The translations under genes and the position numbers were made by a program. A DNA stretch of 38,654 nt from contig JAFGDM010000075.1 of the NCBI GenBank assembly GCA_016932115.1, forward strand, positions 1 through 38,654, in the 5' to 3' direction. Source of the stretch: Deltaproteobacteria bacterium. GTDB taxonomy: Bacteria > Desulfobacterota > DSM-4660 > Desulfatiglandales > HGW-15. Each line of letters begins with the position of its first letter. The stretch's first letter is position 1. The notes beneath the pieces are model-generated. The model searched no databases. It saw only the letters and a program-made list of their open reading frames with translations, and had not been told where the DNA came from. Shown here piece after piece: positions 15,765 through 24,068 of this stretch.

Positions 15765-15792
15765 AGTTTATCTCGCCTGCGCCGAATGTCAA
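15765..15792 (-). promoter_or_regulatory. Sigma70-type promoter of the thiamin operon
   Basis: On the minus strand TTGACA (15787-15792) and TAAACT (15765-15770) are 16 bases apart. The predicted transcript start near 15758 falls on the first base of the TPP aptamer, which supports the call. The -35 box touches the end of the AOR gene. Confidence 0.65.
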
Positions 15793-15796
15793 GACA

Positions 15797-17572
15797 TTAA
15801 AGCAATCGTTTCGGAACGCCCCCTTCATCCCATCCCCGGAAGCCGTAATACTCTTTCACCATCGTCGCAAGCTCCTTCTCCGTGATTGTGTGGCCCGATG
15901 GAAGCGCCTCTCGGCAGAAACGCCGGGGAAGCCGATCCCGGTCCGGTTTCAAACCCTCCCTCAGGTTGAAGCTCCTCGTCATGTCGGCTATAAAAGCGGC
16001 CTTTTCCCTAAGATCCCGGGTGGACAGGTGTTTGCCGGTCGTCAGGGTTACGATTTTCTCCAGTTCTTCCCATGGGTAAATGTCCCTATAAAAACGACAC
16101 AAAATCAGAGAATCAAAAATGTTCAAGCGGTCTTCATAATCGATCAGCATTTCAGCCTTGCCTTGGATTGCGTCCGGCGCAATCAAGCCGGCCAGTTCCG
16201 CCTTGTAAAAGGTGGTTCGCAAATGACAGGCTCCCCGGTCCGAGGTCGCGTAGGCCAAGCCCATCCCCTTCAATACGCGCGGTTCGTAGCCCGCAGGCTC
16301 CATGCCCTTAACATGAACGGCAAATTCTTCCAGGTCCCAAGCTTTTGCCGCATTAACAATGCCTTCGGCCAGCACATCACCGATGCCTTTTCTTTCCGCG
16401 ATAAGGGTCAGAAGCGTCGCGACGCCACTTGCGTCTCCATATTTGATGGGATAGTCCACTTTCTTTTGCCTTGCCGCTTCAATGGTAAAGGCGCAAAGGT
16501 TGCCGGCAGTGATCGTGTCCATCCCCAGTCGGTCGCACAGGTCGTTGAGAAAGGCGATCTCTCCCATGTCATCGATCATGCACAACCCCCCAAAGGCATA
16601 AATCGTCTCATACTCGGGTCCTTCTATCACCAAGCCTTTATGACGACCGCTCATCAAGGTTGCCTTGCGGCCGCAGGCCATGAAGCACTTGAGGCACGCA
16701 TTGGGCTTGATCTCATGCTCCCGGTGAAATCTTTCCCCGGATATTTTCTCCCAATGCTCGCAGGTGCCCTGAGACCAGTATTTCGCTGGAAACGCCTGCG
16801 CCCGGTTCATGACGGTCACCATCATGGTGGTGCCAAGAGATCTGTAGGCCTTGACCCCGGGGTGCTCCAGGTTCCTTTTGGAAAATGCCTTGGCATAAGC
16901 GGCCGCTTCCTTCGGATCGGCAAGGGATCTTTTTCGGTCCCCTTGAAATACGATGGCCTTGAGTTTCTTGGCGCCCATAACAGTACCAACTCCGGTTCGG
17001 CCGGCGGACCGCCAGAGGTCGTTCTCGATCACCGCAAACCGGACCAGATTTTCTCCTGCCGGTCCGATCACCACGGCGCCGGGCTTTCCAAAGCCTTCCT
17101 TGACCACGGCAAATAGTTTTCTTGCCTCCTCCTCGCTACGATAGGTGTCAGCGCCCCATAGATCGCTTGCATCGAAAAATTCGCACCCTTCCGGGTGAAT
17201 CGAGAGGGCTGTGGGCGCCTTTGCGATCCCTCGGATCACAACCGCATCGAATCCCGCGGAATCGATCGCCTCAGGAACCTTGCCGCCCGAATAAGATTCA
17301 CTGTAACCGCCTGTGAGGGGGGACTTGGTGAACACGCCGTAGCGGCTCCCGCCCCAGAGCGGGCCTTGGCAAACAGGACCTGTCGCAAAGATCAGGTGAT
17401 TCTCTTCGGAGAAAGGCGAAACCTCCGGAGGATTCCTGTCCAGGAGCAAACGGGTTGCCAAGCCCTTGCCACCGATGCATTTCTCCGAAACCTCATCGGA
17501 CAGGGCTTCAATTTCAAAGGACCGATCCTTGACATCGACAACCAAAATTCGTCCGTAAGAGCCGAACATCAT
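15797..17572 (-). CDS. aor: Aldehyde:ferredoxin oxidoreductase (tungsten-type AOR family)
   Basis: AOR-family enzymes oxidise aldehydes to acids with ferredoxin, using a tungsten-bis-pterin cofactor and one [4Fe-4S] cluster in the cytoplasm. At 591 residues it has full family length. Visible features are GGKGLATRLL near the N-terminus, GGSRYGVFTKSPLTGGY (pterin domain), GRTGVGTVMGAKKLKAI, the cluster ligands Cys293, Cys296, Cys300 (NACLKCFMACG) and distal Cys492, plus EGPEYETI and TSDRGACH near the cofactor. GGGGGGTG precedes the ATG by 7 bases. It is co-oriented 137 bases after the first LIV set, so it may be the last gene of that transcript; no terminator was found in the gap. The substrate is unknown. 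Confidence 0.93.
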   Translation of the reverse strand: MMFGSYGRILVVDVKDRSFEIEALSDEVSEKCIGGKGLATRLLLDRNPPEVSPFSEENHLIFATGPVCQGPLWGGSRYGVFTKSPLTGGYSESYSGGKVPEAIDSAGFDAVVIRGIAKAPTALSIHPEGCEFFDASDLWGADTYRSEEEARKLFAVVKEGFGKPGAVVIGPAGENLVRFAVIENDLWRSAGRTGVGTVMGAKKLKAIVFQGDRKRSLADPKEAAAYAKAFSKRNLEHPGVKAYRSLGTTMMVTVMNRAQAFPAKYWSQGTCEHWEKISGERFHREHEIKPNACLKCFMACGRKATLMSGRHKGLVIEGPEYETIYAFGGLCMIDDMGEIAFLNDLCDRLGMDTITAGNLCAFTIEAARQKKVDYPIKYGDASGVATLLTLIAERKGIGDVLAEGIVNAAKAWDLEEFAVHVKGMEPAGYEPRVLKGMGLAYATSDRGACHLRTTFYKAELAGLIAPDAIQGKAEMLIDYEDRLNIFDSLILCRFYRDIYPWEELEKIVTLTTGKHLSTRDLREKAAFIADMTRSFNLREGLKPDRDRLPRRFCREALPSGHTITEKELATMVKEYYGFRGWDEGGVPKRLL

Positions 17573-17709
17573 TAATTCACCCCCCTATTGTCCACGATTC
17601 TCACAGGTCTCCTAGCCGATACCTACAACTCTGCCAAGAACAAAATCAACAACAATGATGGGGCATCACGGCCGGGCGGTGTGAGATAGCCAAGGAAGCA
17701 ATTTGCCCT

Positions 17710-18420
17710 TTAAGCGCCCAAGTATGCAGTCTTAACATGGGAATTTTCCAAAAGCGCTTCCGCAAGGCCCTCTATTTCTATGCGGCCGTTTTCCAAAACG
17801 TAACCTCTATCGCTCAAACTCAGCGAATGCTTTACATCTTGCTCCACGAGAAGGACGGTGGTCCCTTGGTCCGCTATTTTCCGCACGGTTTCAAAGATAT
17901 CCCTGATTAAGATGGGTGCCAGACCCAGAGAGGGTTCATCCAGCATGAGCAGCTTCGGCTTCGCCATAAGTCCTCTTCCGATAGCGACCATCTGTTGCTC
18001 TCCTCCCGAGAGTGTCATGGCAAGCTGGGATTCTCGTTCACGCAGCCGCGGCAGCAAACCGTAAACCTCTTCCATAAGCTGAGCAATGTGCCGATTCGCC
18101 CGGTTGTTGTAACCGCCTACGATCAGGTTATCCCTAACGCTCATCAGTGTGAAAAGCTTTCGACCTTCCGGTATCTGCACGATGCCTAGATTCACGATCT
18201 CCTCGGGCGGAGAGACATGGATTGGCTTCCCTTCAAAGGATATCGATCCTTGCTGGGGATGCAACAGTCCGGAAATCGTTTTCAGGAGCGTCGATTTTCC
18301 GGCCCCGTTGCCGCCGATGATGCTTACCACCTCCCCCTCGTAAACTTTCAGGGAAAGATCGAAAATCACCTGGACATCTCCATAGGAGACATCGATATTG
18401 CTGATCTCAAGAAACGCCAT
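17710..18420 (-). CDS. livF: LIV-type ABC transporter ATPase LivF (set 1)
   Basis: One of two nucleotide-binding subunits of a HAAT-family (branched-chain amino acid-like) importer, bound to the cytoplasmic face. The 236-residue protein has Walker A GGNGAGKST, signature LSGGEQQ, Walker B LLMLDEPSLGLAP and the LVEQD switch region (His replaced by Gln, as is normal for LivF). The C-terminal AYLG motif is typical. The start overlaps the livG stop by 14 bases. It is the last gene of liv set 1. Confidence 0.95.
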   Translation of the reverse strand: MAFLEISNIDVSYGDVQVIFDLSLKVYEGEVVSIIGGNGAGKSTLLKTISGLLHPQQGSISFEGKPIHVSPPEEIVNLGIVQIPEGRKLFTLMSVRDNLIVGGYNNRANRHIAQLMEEVYGLLPRLRERESQLAMTLSGGEQQMVAIGRGLMAKPKLLMLDEPSLGLAPILIRDIFETVRKIADQGTTVLLVEQDVKHSLSLSDRGYVLENGRIEIEGLAEALLENSHVKTAYLGA

Positions 18421-19132
18421 AGTCTTCTCCCAGGTAGGCCTTGATCACCCTTTCATCGTCGGCAACCTCCTTGGGTGTTCCTTCACAAATCTTTTTGCCG
18501 TAATGAATGACAACGATTCGATCGGATAGGGCCATGATTGCGCGCATGATGTGTTCAATGAGAAAGATTGTGATGCCGCTGTCTCGAAGATTCCTTATTA
18601 CGGCCACCATTTCGTCCACCTCCGTTGGGCGCAACCCGGCCATGACCTCATCCAGAAGCAAAAGCCTGGGTTCTGTTGCCAGTGCTCTACCAATTTCAAG
18701 TTTTTTTCGATCTGCTATGGTCAGATTGCCGGAATTCATATCCTTCTTGACATCCAGATGAAGAGATTTGAGAACGGCAAGAGCTTTTTCCTCGGCCTTG
18801 GATCTCTTCTTCGTTCTGGAAAAGCTTCCGACCATGACATTATAAAGCAAGCTTTTGGAGGCAAAGGGCTTCACGATCTGAAACGTACGGGCCAGACCCT
18901 TCCTGCAGAGGTCCCACGGTTTTTGATTATTGGTTTTTTCGCCGCAGAAGTAGACCTCTCCCGAACTCGGTGGATATACCCCTGCGATGCAATTAAATGC
19001 CGTTGATTTACCTGCACCGTTCGGGCCGATGAGGCCGAGGATCTGCCCCTCCTCAATGGCAAGGCTGAGGCCGTCTACCGCCCGGAGACCGCCGAAAGCC
19101 TTGATAAGATTTCTCAGTTCAAGAATCGCCAT
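18407..19132 (-). CDS. livG: LIV-type ABC transporter ATPase LivG (set 1)
   Basis: The second ATPase of LIV set 1, 241 residues. Walker A is GPNGAGKST, Walker B LLLLDEVMAGL, and the switch is LIEHIM with His. The ABC signature reads LTIADRKKLE instead of the textbook LSGGQ, a variant that I recognise from other LivG proteins. The C-terminus VIKAYLGEDYG is family-typical. AAGGA lies 7 bases before the ATG. It follows livM after 13 bases and overlaps livF. Confidence 0.95.
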   Translation of the reverse strand: MAILELRNLIKAFGGLRAVDGLSLAIEEGQILGLIGPNGAGKSTAFNCIAGVYPPSSGEVYFCGEKTNNQKPWDLCRKGLARTFQIVKPFASKSLLYNVMVGSFSRTKKRSKAEEKALAVLKSLHLDVKKDMNSGNLTIADRKKLEIGRALATEPRLLLLDEVMAGLRPTEVDEMVAVIRNLRDSGITIFLIEHIMRAIMALSDRIVVIHYGKKICEGTPKEVADDERVIKAYLGEDYGVS

Positions 19133-19145
19133 CCTCTATTCCTTA

Positions 19146-20144
19146 TTAACGAGACCTTCGATCAAGCCGGTTTAGAAGCCCGTTGTAGGCTTTCGTCAAT
19201 GGTTGTTGGAGACCCCGGGGAAGATAGATCATAACCAGAATGAGCACCATGCCGAAAATGATCAGATGAAGGCCCGGCAGGGTGGCGCCGAAGTATATCC
19301 GGGAGAAATCGCTTACGGGCCGAAGCAGAAGAGCCCCCAGCACCGGACCGACGATGGAGCCCCGTCCGCCTATCAAGGCGATGAAAGCTATTTCAAAGGA
19401 AAGGTCCAGGGAAATAACGCTTTTTGGATGGATGAAAAGTGAAAACTGGGCATAGAAAGAGCCGGCGAGGGCCGTGAGAAAAGAACTCATGGCCATGGCA
19501 ATGAGCTTGCATCGCGCCACATTCACCCCCAAGGACATAGCCGCCTCAGGTTCCTCACCTCCTGCGTTCAGGTAGTAACCCAACCTCGAGCGTGATATGA
19601 AATAAGTCACTGCAAGAACGGCGATCAGCATGACAAGGATGATATAGTAGTAAGGCTCTTTGTTGGTGAACATGAGATTGGCCAGCCCGACGTTCAGCGG
19701 CGGGATCTGAAGCCCCCTTGGGCCGTTAATGTTGAAAGGCCCAAGGTGATCGATATTTTCTACCATGACCCTCATCCCCTCGCCGAAAGCGATGGTGGCC
19801 AACGCAAAATAGGCCCCGCGCATTTTAAAGGTCGGTAAGCCGATCATAACCCCTGTTATCGACGCGAGCACACCCCCCAGGACCATGCCGAACCACGGAC
19901 TCACGCCGTATTGCACATAGAGTACCGTGGAAGTGTAAGCCCCTATGCCGAAAAATGCGGCATGCCCCAGCGGCAGCACGCCTGCGAAGCCACCCACGAG
20001 ATTCCAGCTTGTTGTCAGATACGCATAGAGGTAAAGCAGAACCAGGATGTGGAGATATGTGGGGCTGCGCAAGATCAGCGGCAGCCCGAAGACAATGATC
20101 AGAACAAGGGTTAGAAAAGCTTTTTGCAGGTTTTCCCTGGTCAT
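19146..20144 (-). CDS. livM: LIV-type ABC transporter permease LivM (set 1)
   Basis: A 332-residue inner-membrane permease with about nine to ten hydrophobic helices. The family segment SWNLVGGFAGVLPLGHAAFF lies in the first third, followed by GAYTSTVL and later IALIGGRGSIVGPVLGA, which contacts the ATPases. It forms the pore with LivH. It starts 26 bases after the livH stop and ends just before livG. Confidence 0.95.
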   Translation of the reverse strand: MTRENLQKAFLTLVLIIVFGLPLILRSPTYLHILVLLYLYAYLTTSWNLVGGFAGVLPLGHAAFFGIGAYTSTVLYVQYGVSPWFGMVLGGVLASITGVMIGLPTFKMRGAYFALATIAFGEGMRVMVENIDHLGPFNINGPRGLQIPPLNVGLANLMFTNKEPYYYIILVMLIAVLAVTYFISRSRLGYYLNAGGEEPEAAMSLGVNVARCKLIAMAMSSFLTALAGSFYAQFSLFIHPKSVISLDLSFEIAFIALIGGRGSIVGPVLGALLLRPVSDFSRIYFGATLPGLHLIIFGMVLILVMIYLPRGLQQPLTKAYNGLLNRLDRRSR

Positions 20145-20170
20145 TCTCGCACCCGCTTTAGCGTGGTTTC

Positions 20171-21058
20171 CTACCAGTCATACCTTACCCCGAACAACCC
20201 CGAGGGCTTCACGAACAGGAACAGAAGAAAAAGCCCATACACGATGCCCTCGGCCCACGTGGCCGCCATAAACTGGGGGCCGACGGATTCAATCACTCCG
20301 ATAATCATGCCTCCCAGGATAGCGCCTCCAATGCTTCCCAGTCCACCGAGCACCACAATGATGAATCCTTTAATGTCGAAGAGCACTCCGACGGTAGGGA
20401 AAACATTGTAAAAGGGGACGAGCGTGACCGCGGCAATCCCGGCCGTGGCCGTGCCGATCCCAAAGGCGATGTTATAAATTTTGAATTGCTTAATCCCCAT
20501 CAAGCTTGCTGCCTCCCTGTCAAGGCTCGTTGCCCGTATCGCACGGCCCATGCTCGTCTTCTGCAAGAATAAATACACGGCTGCGGCCGTGAGTACGGCC
20601 GCAGAGAACCCCCACAGTTTGGGTACGGATATCAACATGCCTCCAAGTTCCAGCATCTTGCCGCGCAATGGGTTCTCCTGGATCGTTCTGTAGTGTGGGC
20701 CGAAAATGAGGAGCGTGAGGTTGTCCAGGACGTACCAGACACCCGTTGTGACGATGATAACCGTAATAGGCTCTCGAACCTCGCTTTCAGCTTTGAAAAT
20801 AGGCTTTATGACGATATCCTGAAGGTAGTAGCCGAAAAGGTACATGACGGGTATCACCAGGATCAAGGTCAGGTAGGGGTGCGCGCCTGAAAGGGTCACA
20901 GCCCAATAAGCTACATACATCCCCACCATGAGCAGCGACCCATGGGCGAAATTAATGACCTTGAGTACCCCGAAAATAAGTGTGAGCCCGAGTGCGGTTA
21001 GACCGTAGATGGACCCCATGAGTATCCCGTTGATGGTGTCTTCCAGGATAAATACCAT
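20171..21058 (-). CDS. livH: LIV-type ABC transporter permease LivH (set 1)
   Basis: A 295-residue permease with about eight hydrophobic helices. It shows the LivH N-terminus NGILMGSIYGLTALGLTLIF followed by GVLKVINFAHG, the GRAIRATSLDREAASLMGI coupling segment and a late VVLGGLGSIGGAILGG loop. GGAGG lies 6 bases before the ATG. It is separated from its binding-protein gene by a 12-bp stem-loop that probably lowers expression of the permease genes relative to the binding protein. Confidence 0.95.
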   Translation of the reverse strand: MVFILEDTINGILMGSIYGLTALGLTLIFGVLKVINFAHGSLLMVGMYVAYWAVTLSGAHPYLTLILVIPVMYLFGYYLQDIVIKPIFKAESEVREPITVIIVTTGVWYVLDNLTLLIFGPHYRTIQENPLRGKMLELGGMLISVPKLWGFSAAVLTAAAVYLFLQKTSMGRAIRATSLDREAASLMGIKQFKIYNIAFGIGTATAGIAAVTLVPFYNVFPTVGVLFDIKGFIIVVLGGLGSIGGAILGGMIIGVIESVGPQFMAATWAEGIVYGLFLLFLFVKPSGLFGVRYDW

Positions 21059-21093
21059 AAGAGCCTCCCTTGCTCAGGCTATTCACCTTCTAT

Positions 21094-21124
21094 GGATCAC
21101 GCGGCTGGACGGGCCGCGTGATCC
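21094..21124 (-). terminator. Perfect 12-bp intercistronic stem-loop
   Basis: GGATCACGCGGC (21094-21105) and GCCGCGTGATCC (21113-21124) enclose a seven-base loop, between the binding-protein gene and livH. There is no T run, so it fits a partial terminator or an RNA-protecting hairpin at the 3' end of the highly needed binding-protein message. Confidence 0.75.
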
Positions 21125-21151
21125 TTCCCCGTTGAGGTGAACGAAAGTTGC

Positions 21152-22399
21152 TCAAGGCATGGGGAAAACAGGTTGGTATCCGGCCCTGCGAGCATTCTTG
21201 GGCCACACGGTGATTCGCTCCATCCCTTTCCCTATATCGTTAATCTGCACCATAACAAGAGAAGCGTGCTTGTTCTGCCCTGTCTTATCGAATTCAACAG
21301 CATCGTAGCCCACGATCATTCCTCGACCGCTTCCGAGATTTGTGGTTGCCAGGGCTTCCCGGATCTTGACCGGGTCAAGAGAAGCCGCTCTTTCCATGGC
21401 GTCCGCCAGAACATACATAGCCAGGTAGGCGTCTACGGACTCACCCGCCAAGTTGTAACCGTATCTGGACTTGAATTTTTCGTTGGCCTCCTTGGCACCC
21501 GGCTTGTTTACATCCGTCTCCCACTCCACGATGTCGAAGAGATACTGCGCGTTCTTTCCTGCCGCCTGCAGGAAGGATGGGTCCGCATGGCCGCCACCGC
21601 TGCCGATGATGGCCTTCAACTTGACCCTGTAATCCGCCAGTGTGTTGGTCAACAGGATTGCATCCGCCGCGTTTGAGACAAGCAACAGCACGTCCGGGTT
21701 CGCCCGTTTGATCTTCTGAACGATAGGGCTGAGATCTGTGGCTGTCGAAGGGTAGGGCTCATCGAGAACCACCTTGTAGTCACCCTTCTTGGCCAGTTCT
21801 TTCCACTGTTCGGCAAACCCTTTTCCCCAGTCGCCGTTTTCGTAAACAAAGGCAATCTTTTCAAGCTTGGCATTGAACTCTTTTTCCATATCCCGCAAGA
21901 ATGCGAACTGGTCTCTGGTCCACCAACTGTCCTTTGCGGCGATGCGGAATACGGTCTTGAAGCCCTGCTCCGTGATCTTGTCCGCCACGGAAACAGGGAC
22001 GATAAAGGGGATGCCGTAACGTTCCGCCACCGCGGTCGTTGGATAGGTGACCGCCGAGTTCCAGCACCCTGTCAAAACATGAACCTTCTCGGTGTTGATG
22101 AACCGCTCGGCTTCCGCTACACCCTTTTCCGGTTTTGACTCCGAATCCGTATAGAGCATGACCAGCTTTGCTCCACCGAGCGATTTGATACCGCCGGCCG
22201 CATTGATTTCCTCTACGGCCATTTCACGGGCATTTTTGCCCTGCTGGCCCACTGAAGCAGACGGGCCTGAAAGGGGAATAATATTACCCACTTTGACTAC
22301 CTTGTCCTGTGCGAGACAGACTGAACCTGCACCCAAAGCCATGGTCAGAACCCACAAAACCGCCGAGCACACTCCAATTTCTTTGATAGGCTTTTTCAT
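21152..22399 (-). CDS. LIV-type ABC transporter substrate-binding protein (set 1)
   Basis: A periplasmic type I binding protein of the LivK/HAAT family, 415 residues. A signal peptide (basic MKKPIKE, hydrophobic core, end near CLAQ) precedes the mature VVKVGNIIPLSGPSASVGQQ start. The hinge-domain segments INAAGGI and FVYENGDWGKGFA are family-typical. The ATG at 22399 has GAGGAGG upstream; the frame continues further but with no protein features. It is only distantly similar to the second binding protein in the window, so the two sets probably take different ligands. The ligand cannot be read from sequence; branched-chain amino acids are one option, amides or aromatic acids others. Confidence 0.92.
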   Translation of the reverse strand: MKKPIKEIGVCSAVLWVLTMALGAGSVCLAQDKVVKVGNIIPLSGPSASVGQQGKNAREMAVEEINAAGGIKSLGGAKLVMLYTDSESKPEKGVAEAERFINTEKVHVLTGCWNSAVTYPTTAVAERYGIPFIVPVSVADKITEQGFKTVFRIAAKDSWWTRDQFAFLRDMEKEFNAKLEKIAFVYENGDWGKGFAEQWKELAKKGDYKVVLDEPYPSTATDLSPIVQKIKRANPDVLLLVSNAADAILLTNTLADYRVKLKAIIGSGGGHADPSFLQAAGKNAQYLFDIVEWETDVNKPGAKEANEKFKSRYGYNLAGESVDAYLAMYVLADAMERAASLDPVKIREALATTNLGSGRGMIVGYDAVEFDKTGQNKHASLVMVQINDIGKGMERITVWPKNARRAGYQPVFPMP

Positions 22400-22585
22400 A
22401 CTTTTCCTCCTCTCCTGGTTTGAAATTGATTCTTTTAACGTAAGAAGTCGGCAAATGATTCCGGCGTTTCCCTTCCGGATTAAGTATGAAAGAAACTCAA
22501 AGTTTATCGTAAGCCTTTTTAAATGTAACACCGGCGGCGCCGGACATGGGAACCTCTCTCATCTCGAGGTCAACACAAGCCAGTA

Positions 22586-23293
22586 TCAGTATCCGAGATA
22601 AGCTCTCTGAACATGAGGGTTTGCCGCTAATTTTTCGCCTGTGTCTTCCAGGCGGATTCGACCGTTTTCCAAGACGTAGCCCCGCGCGGCCACCTGAAGC
22701 GCCCATCGAGCGTTTTGTTCTACCAGAAGAATGGTAATATCCTTTTCCTGGTAAATTTGCCGGATAACGGCAAAAATGTTGTCCCTGAGGACGGGGGCCA
22801 GCCCGAGGCTGGGTTCGTCGAGCATCAGCAATTTGGGTTCGGCCAGCAAACCGCGACCTATGGCAAGCATCTGGGCTTCGCCACCTGAAAGGGTTCCCGC
22901 CGACTGGTTGATCCGCTCTTGCAGCCGCGGAAGCAACGCGAAGACAAAATCCATGTCTTTCCGCACAGCGTTCTCGTCCTTGCGGCAAAAAGCGCCCATA
23001 CGAAGGTTTTCTTCAACGGTGAGATCCGGGAACACAGCCCTGCCTTCAGGCACATGGATGATCCCCCGCTGCACAATCTTGTGAGAAGGCAGTTTCTGGA
23101 TTTCCTCTCCGTCGAAAATGGTCCGCCCTTTGATGGGCGGTTTTATTCCGGAAACGCACTTCAACAAGGTGGATTTCCCGGCGCCGTTGGATCCGAGAAG
23201 CGTAACCAATTCGCCGCGTTCCAAGTGAAGAGAAACATCCATCAAGGCTACCGCCTTTCCGTAAGTGACGTTTATTTCTTCAACGCGCAGCAT
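22586..23293 (-). CDS. livF: LIV-type ABC transporter ATPase LivF (set 2)
   Basis: The 235-residue ATPase has Walker A GSNGAGKST, signature LSGGEAQ, Walker B LLMLDEPSLGLAP, LLVEQN at the switch and a C-terminal AYLGY. The ATG at 23293 has GGAGG 8-9 bases upstream and lies inside the end of livG; a TTG at 23308 is the alternative. It ends set 2. After it come 186 bases with a short CCGGC/GCCGG hairpin (22531-22543), then the binding-protein gene of set 1. Confidence 0.95.
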   Translation of the reverse strand: MLRVEEINVTYGKAVALMDVSLHLERGELVTLLGSNGAGKSTLLKCVSGIKPPIKGRTIFDGEEIQKLPSHKIVQRGIIHVPEGRAVFPDLTVEENLRMGAFCRKDENAVRKDMDFVFALLPRLQERINQSAGTLSGGEAQMLAIGRGLLAEPKLLMLDEPSLGLAPVLRDNIFAVIRQIYQEKDITILLVEQNARWALQVAARGYVLENGRIRLEDTGEKLAANPHVQRAYLGY

Positions 23294-24068
23294 GGCTCTC
23301 GCCTCCAAGATAGGCCTCTACCACGTTCGGGTCGGTGTACACGGCTTCGGGTTTTCCATCGGCGATTTTCTTGCCGTAATGAATCACGACCAACCGGTCT
23401 GAGATGTCCATGATTACTTTCATCACATGTTCAATGATGAGAATGGTGATCCCCTGTTTGTTGATTTCGCGAATCAGCGCGATCTGGTCGACCAGCTCAG
23501 CCGGATTGAGCCCCGAACTGGGCTCGTCCAGAAGAAGCAACTTAGGCCGAGTGGCTAGGGCACGCGCAATCTCCAGTCTTTTTGTCAATGCATAGGGCAA
23601 ATTCTCGGCGAGTTCATCACGGTAGCCGCCGATCCCCACAAGCTCCAAAAGCCCCTCGGCAGCCGCGCGATTTTCAGGATTTTGGCTCTGCTTCCCGAAA
23701 CCCCCGACCAAGGAAGCAAACGCCAGGCGCCAAGGCCCTTTTTGCCGCCGATCCACCAGCCCGGCCATGACATTTTCAAGTGCCGTCAGCTTGGAAAAAA
23801 TCCGAACCACCTGAAAGGTCCTTGCAATTCCCCTATTGTTGATGGCATGCGCCTTGTGCCCCGCAATGTCCGTTCCATTAAAAAGGATGCGACCATGGTT
23901 CGGGGGAATGGCTCCGGATATCATGTTCACAAGCGTCGTCTTCCCTGCGCCGTTGGGGCCGATAAGGCCCATGATTACTTTTTCATCGAGGCTGAACGAA
24001 ACACTGTCGACCGCACACAATCCGCCAAAGTATTTGGTGAGATTTTCGATCTTGAGAATTTCAGTCAT
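23280..24068 (-). CDS. livG: LIV-type ABC transporter ATPase LivG (set 2)
   Basis: A 262-residue ATPase with Walker A GPNGAGKTT, Walker B LLLLDEPSSGLNP, switch LIIEHVM and the C-terminal AYLGG. The signature region reads LPYALTKRLE, a LivG variant of LSGGQ. An insertion of about 15 residues after GLVDRR makes it longer than the set 1 copy. The ATG at 24068 overlaps the livM stop; upstream residues belong to the livM frame shadow. Confidence 0.95.
   Translation of the reverse strand: MTEILKIENLTKYFGGLCAVDSVSFSLDEKVIMGLIGPNGAGKTTLVNMISGAIPPNHGRILFNGTDIAGHKAHAINNRGIARTFQVVRIFSKLTALENVMAGLVDRRQKGPWRLAFASLVGGFGKQSQNPENRAAAEGLLELVGIGGYRDELAENLPYALTKRLEIARALATRPKLLLLDEPSSGLNPAELVDQIALIREINKQGITILIIEHVMKVIMDISDRLVVIHYGKKIADGKPEAVYTDPNVVEAYLGGESHAAR

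Noticed and set aside
15890-17116. 408-codon open frame on the plus strand inside the AOR gene
   Set aside because: It lies fully antisense to a gene with all AOR motifs, has no family features and a low-complexity His/Gln/Arg-rich product.
18407-24068. Non-canonical ABC signatures in both LivG proteins taken as a defect
   Set aside because: LTIADRKKLE and LPYALTKRLE look like known LivG variants of the signature, so I do not treat them as inactivating.
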